From: Bacilli bacterium
GTDB taxonomy: Bacteria > Bacillota_I > Bacilli_A > ML615J-28 > CAG-313
Length of the DNA stretch: 15,749 bases
Reading direction: 5' to 3'
NCBI GenBank assembly: GCA_900752975.1
Contig: CAADXH010000030.1
Span: forward strand, 1 to 15,749
Position numbers and translations under genes: made by a program. Positions within the stretch are counted from its first letter, which is position 1; the number at the start of each line of letters is the position of its first letter. A model generated the notes under the pieces. It was not told the DNA's origin, did not search any database, and worked only from the letters and a program-made list of their open reading frames with translations. Shown here piece by piece: positions 14,350 through 15,749 of this stretch.

Positions 14350-15663
14350 TTATTTTCCTCTTATAACCTTTAAAATAATTTGATTAGGTTTTACAACTTC
14401 ATTTGTTAAAACATATGCATCTAACACTAAAGCTATTGCTTCATCTGTTCCCTTGCCATTTGTATATATTTTCGCAAGAACATCACCTTTTTTAACTTTG
14501 TCACCAATTTTCTTTAATACTTTTACTCCTACTGCTTCATCAATGATATCTTCCTTTGTGGCACGACCTGCTCCAAGAAGCATTGCGGCCTCACCTATCT
14601 TTAGCGCATCAATTTCCGAAATATATGCTTCTTTTTCTTCTAAATACTCTAGATTTATTTCTTCTTTTGCTTGCTTAAATAAAGAATAATCATCAATAAC
14701 TTTGGGATTACCACCTTGCCATATAATCATGTCACGAAGTTTTCCAAGACCACGACCATCATGAATGGCATCTTCCACCATTTTTGTAGCTTCTGTTTCT
14801 GTTTGTGCAAGATTTGCAACCATAAGAATTTCAGCTGTCAAAGCTACACAAAGTTCTGTAAAATCCTTAGGTCCATTTCCCTTTAGTGTTTCAATTGCTT
14901 CAATTACCTCAATTGTATTACCAACAGCACATCCAAGAGGTTGTGACATATCCGTCAAAGTAGCTGTAGTATCACGTGATGCAAGTTTACCAATTTCTAC
15001 CATCGCTTTGGCCAAAATAGTAGCACTTTCAAGGTCTTTCATAAATGCGCCTTTTCCAACTTTTACATCAAGTACAATGTGGTCAGCACCACTCGCTAGT
15101 TTTTTAGACATTATTGATGAAGCAATTAATGGCACTGATTCAATAGTACCAGTTACATCCCTTAATGCATAAAGCTTTTTATCTGCAGGTGTAATGTTCG
15201 CACTTTGTCCAATAATTGCAAGACCAATTTCATTAACTTGTTTAATAAAATGTTCTGGTGTTACTTCAATTTTAAATCCTGGAATCGATTCAAGTTTGTC
15301 AAGAGTACCACCAGTATGGCCTAAACCTCTTCCACTCATTTTAGCCATTTTAACTCCAAAGCTTGCAGCAAGAGGGGCTACTACTAAGCTAGTTTTATCG
15401 CCAACTCCACCAGTTGAGTGTTTGTCAACTTTCACTCCATTAATTTTGGATAAATCAATTTGTTCACCACTTTCAAGCATAGCTTTAGTTAAATTATATT
15501 GTTCTTCTTGGTTCATTCCTTTAAAGAAAATAGCCATTAATAGTGAACTAATTTGATAATCAGGAATTTCTCCCTTAACATACCCGGTAATAACAAAATC
15601 AATTTCATCCTTGGATAAAATCCCTCCATCCCTTTTTTTTGTTATAATATCAACTGTTCTCAT
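14350..15663 (-). CDS. pdp: Pyrimidine-nucleoside phosphorylase
   Basis: Splits uridine, thymidine or deoxyuridine with phosphate into base and (deoxy)ribose-1-phosphate for nucleoside salvage in the cytoplasm. It has 437 residues, standard for the Pdp/DeoA family. The start MRTVDIITKKRDG matches the family N-terminus. The phosphate-binding KHSTGGVGDKTS (81-92), the family signature SGRGLGHTGGTLDKLE (110-125) and the C-terminal lipoyl-like beta domain (GVKVLKKIGDKVKKGDVLAKIYT) are intact. The ribosome site is weak, with no GGAGG just before the ATG. Two in-frame TAA codons end the gene, immediately before the lipoprotein ATG. In several Bacillus genomes pdp lies next to dacF-spoIIA; here five other genes stand between them. 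deoA (thymidine phosphorylase) is the alternative name. Confidence 0.95.
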   Translation of the reverse strand: MRTVDIITKKRDGGILSKDEIDFVITGYVKGEIPDYQISSLLMAIFFKGMNQEEQYNLTKAMLESGEQIDLSKINGVKVDKHSTGGVGDKTSLVVAPLAASFGVKMAKMSGRGLGHTGGTLDKLESIPGFKIEVTPEHFIKQVNEIGLAIIGQSANITPADKKLYALRDVTGTIESVPLIASSIMSKKLASGADHIVLDVKVGKGAFMKDLESATILAKAMVEIGKLASRDTTATLTDMSQPLGCAVGNTIEVIEAIETLKGNGPKDFTELCVALTAEILMVANLAQTETEATKMVEDAIHDGRGLGKLRDMIIWQGGNPKVIDDYSLFKQAKEEINLEYLEEKEAYISEIDALKIGEAAMLLGAGRATKEDIIDEAVGVKVLKKIGDKVKKGDVLAKIYTNGKGTDEAIALVLDAYVLTNEVVKPNQIILKVIRGK

Positions 15664-15677
15664 TTATTTTCTTGTAT

Positions 15678-15713
15678 AATATAAACATATAATATAGTTT
15701 ATAAGTTTATATT
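15678..15713. repeat. Inverted repeat upstream of pdp (possible operator)
   Basis: AATATAAAC (15678-15686) and GTTTATATT (15705-15713) are perfect 9-base inverted arms around 18 bases, in the leader 15-50 bases before the pdp ATG. No T-run follows on the minus strand, so it is not a terminator. It could bind a nucleoside-responsive repressor, but low complexity makes chance likely. 15714-15749 holds only A/T-rich sequence and an AAAGGA. Confidence 0.3.
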
Positions 15714-15749
15714 AAATCCTTTCTTTATTTTTTATATAAGCATAATAAA

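Noticed and set aside
14765..15556. Two long plus-strand open frames (14765-15172, 15194-15556)
   Set aside because: Both are shadows of the well-conserved pdp gene.
1..15749. Mobile element, phage, tRNA or rRNA
   Set aside because: No transposase or integrase, no terminal repeats, and no recognisable tRNA or rRNA on either strand.

Overview
This strongly AT-rich window carries fifteen genes, all on the minus strand. It looks like a chromosomal segment of a spore-forming Bacillota. The compact genes, AT bias, AsnA-type asparagine synthetase and InlB-repeat lipoprotein suggest a lineage near Erysipelotrichales, RF39 or other Mollicutes relatives. That placement is inference; no rRNA or marker gene is present to fix it. 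TGG is the only Trp codon. The 14 complete genes stop with TAA (8) or TAG (6) and never TGA.

In transcription order (right to left): pdp (pyrimidine-nucleoside phosphorylase) is followed immediately by a modular InlB-repeat lipoprotein, then a terminator. Next come asnA, malQ and a membrane-anchored alpha/beta hydrolase, closely spaced, then a YegS-type lipid kinase and a terminator. Then comes the sporulation core: a DacF-like D,D-carboxypeptidase with its own terminator, and overlapping spoIIAA-spoIIAB-sigF. A zinc cassette follows directly, with a CzrA-like ArsR repressor and a ZntA/CadA P-type ATPase, ending in a terminator. A two-gene unit (P-II-like protein and CPA2 cation/proton antiporter) follows, with another terminator. 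The window ends inside spoVAC, the start of a spoVA locus for calcium-dipicolinate transport.

The frame pdp ... dacF-spoIIAA-spoIIAB-sigF ... spoVA matches the gene order known from Bacillus-type sporulators. Here it has been opened twice: by asnA, malQ, hydrolase, lipid kinase and lipoprotein genes between pdp and dacF, and by the zinc and antiporter genes between sigF and spoVAC. spoVAC has its own excellent match to a sigma-F-type forespore promoter.

The most notable point is SigF itself. At 181 residues it keeps sigma regions 2 and 4 but has no room for a normal sigma-3 domain, which is the main docking site for SpoIIAB in the known Bacillus system. The partner switch proteins SpoIIAA and SpoIIAB are otherwise canonical. 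No gene is supported on the plus strand, and no gene-free stretch exceeds about 210 bases.
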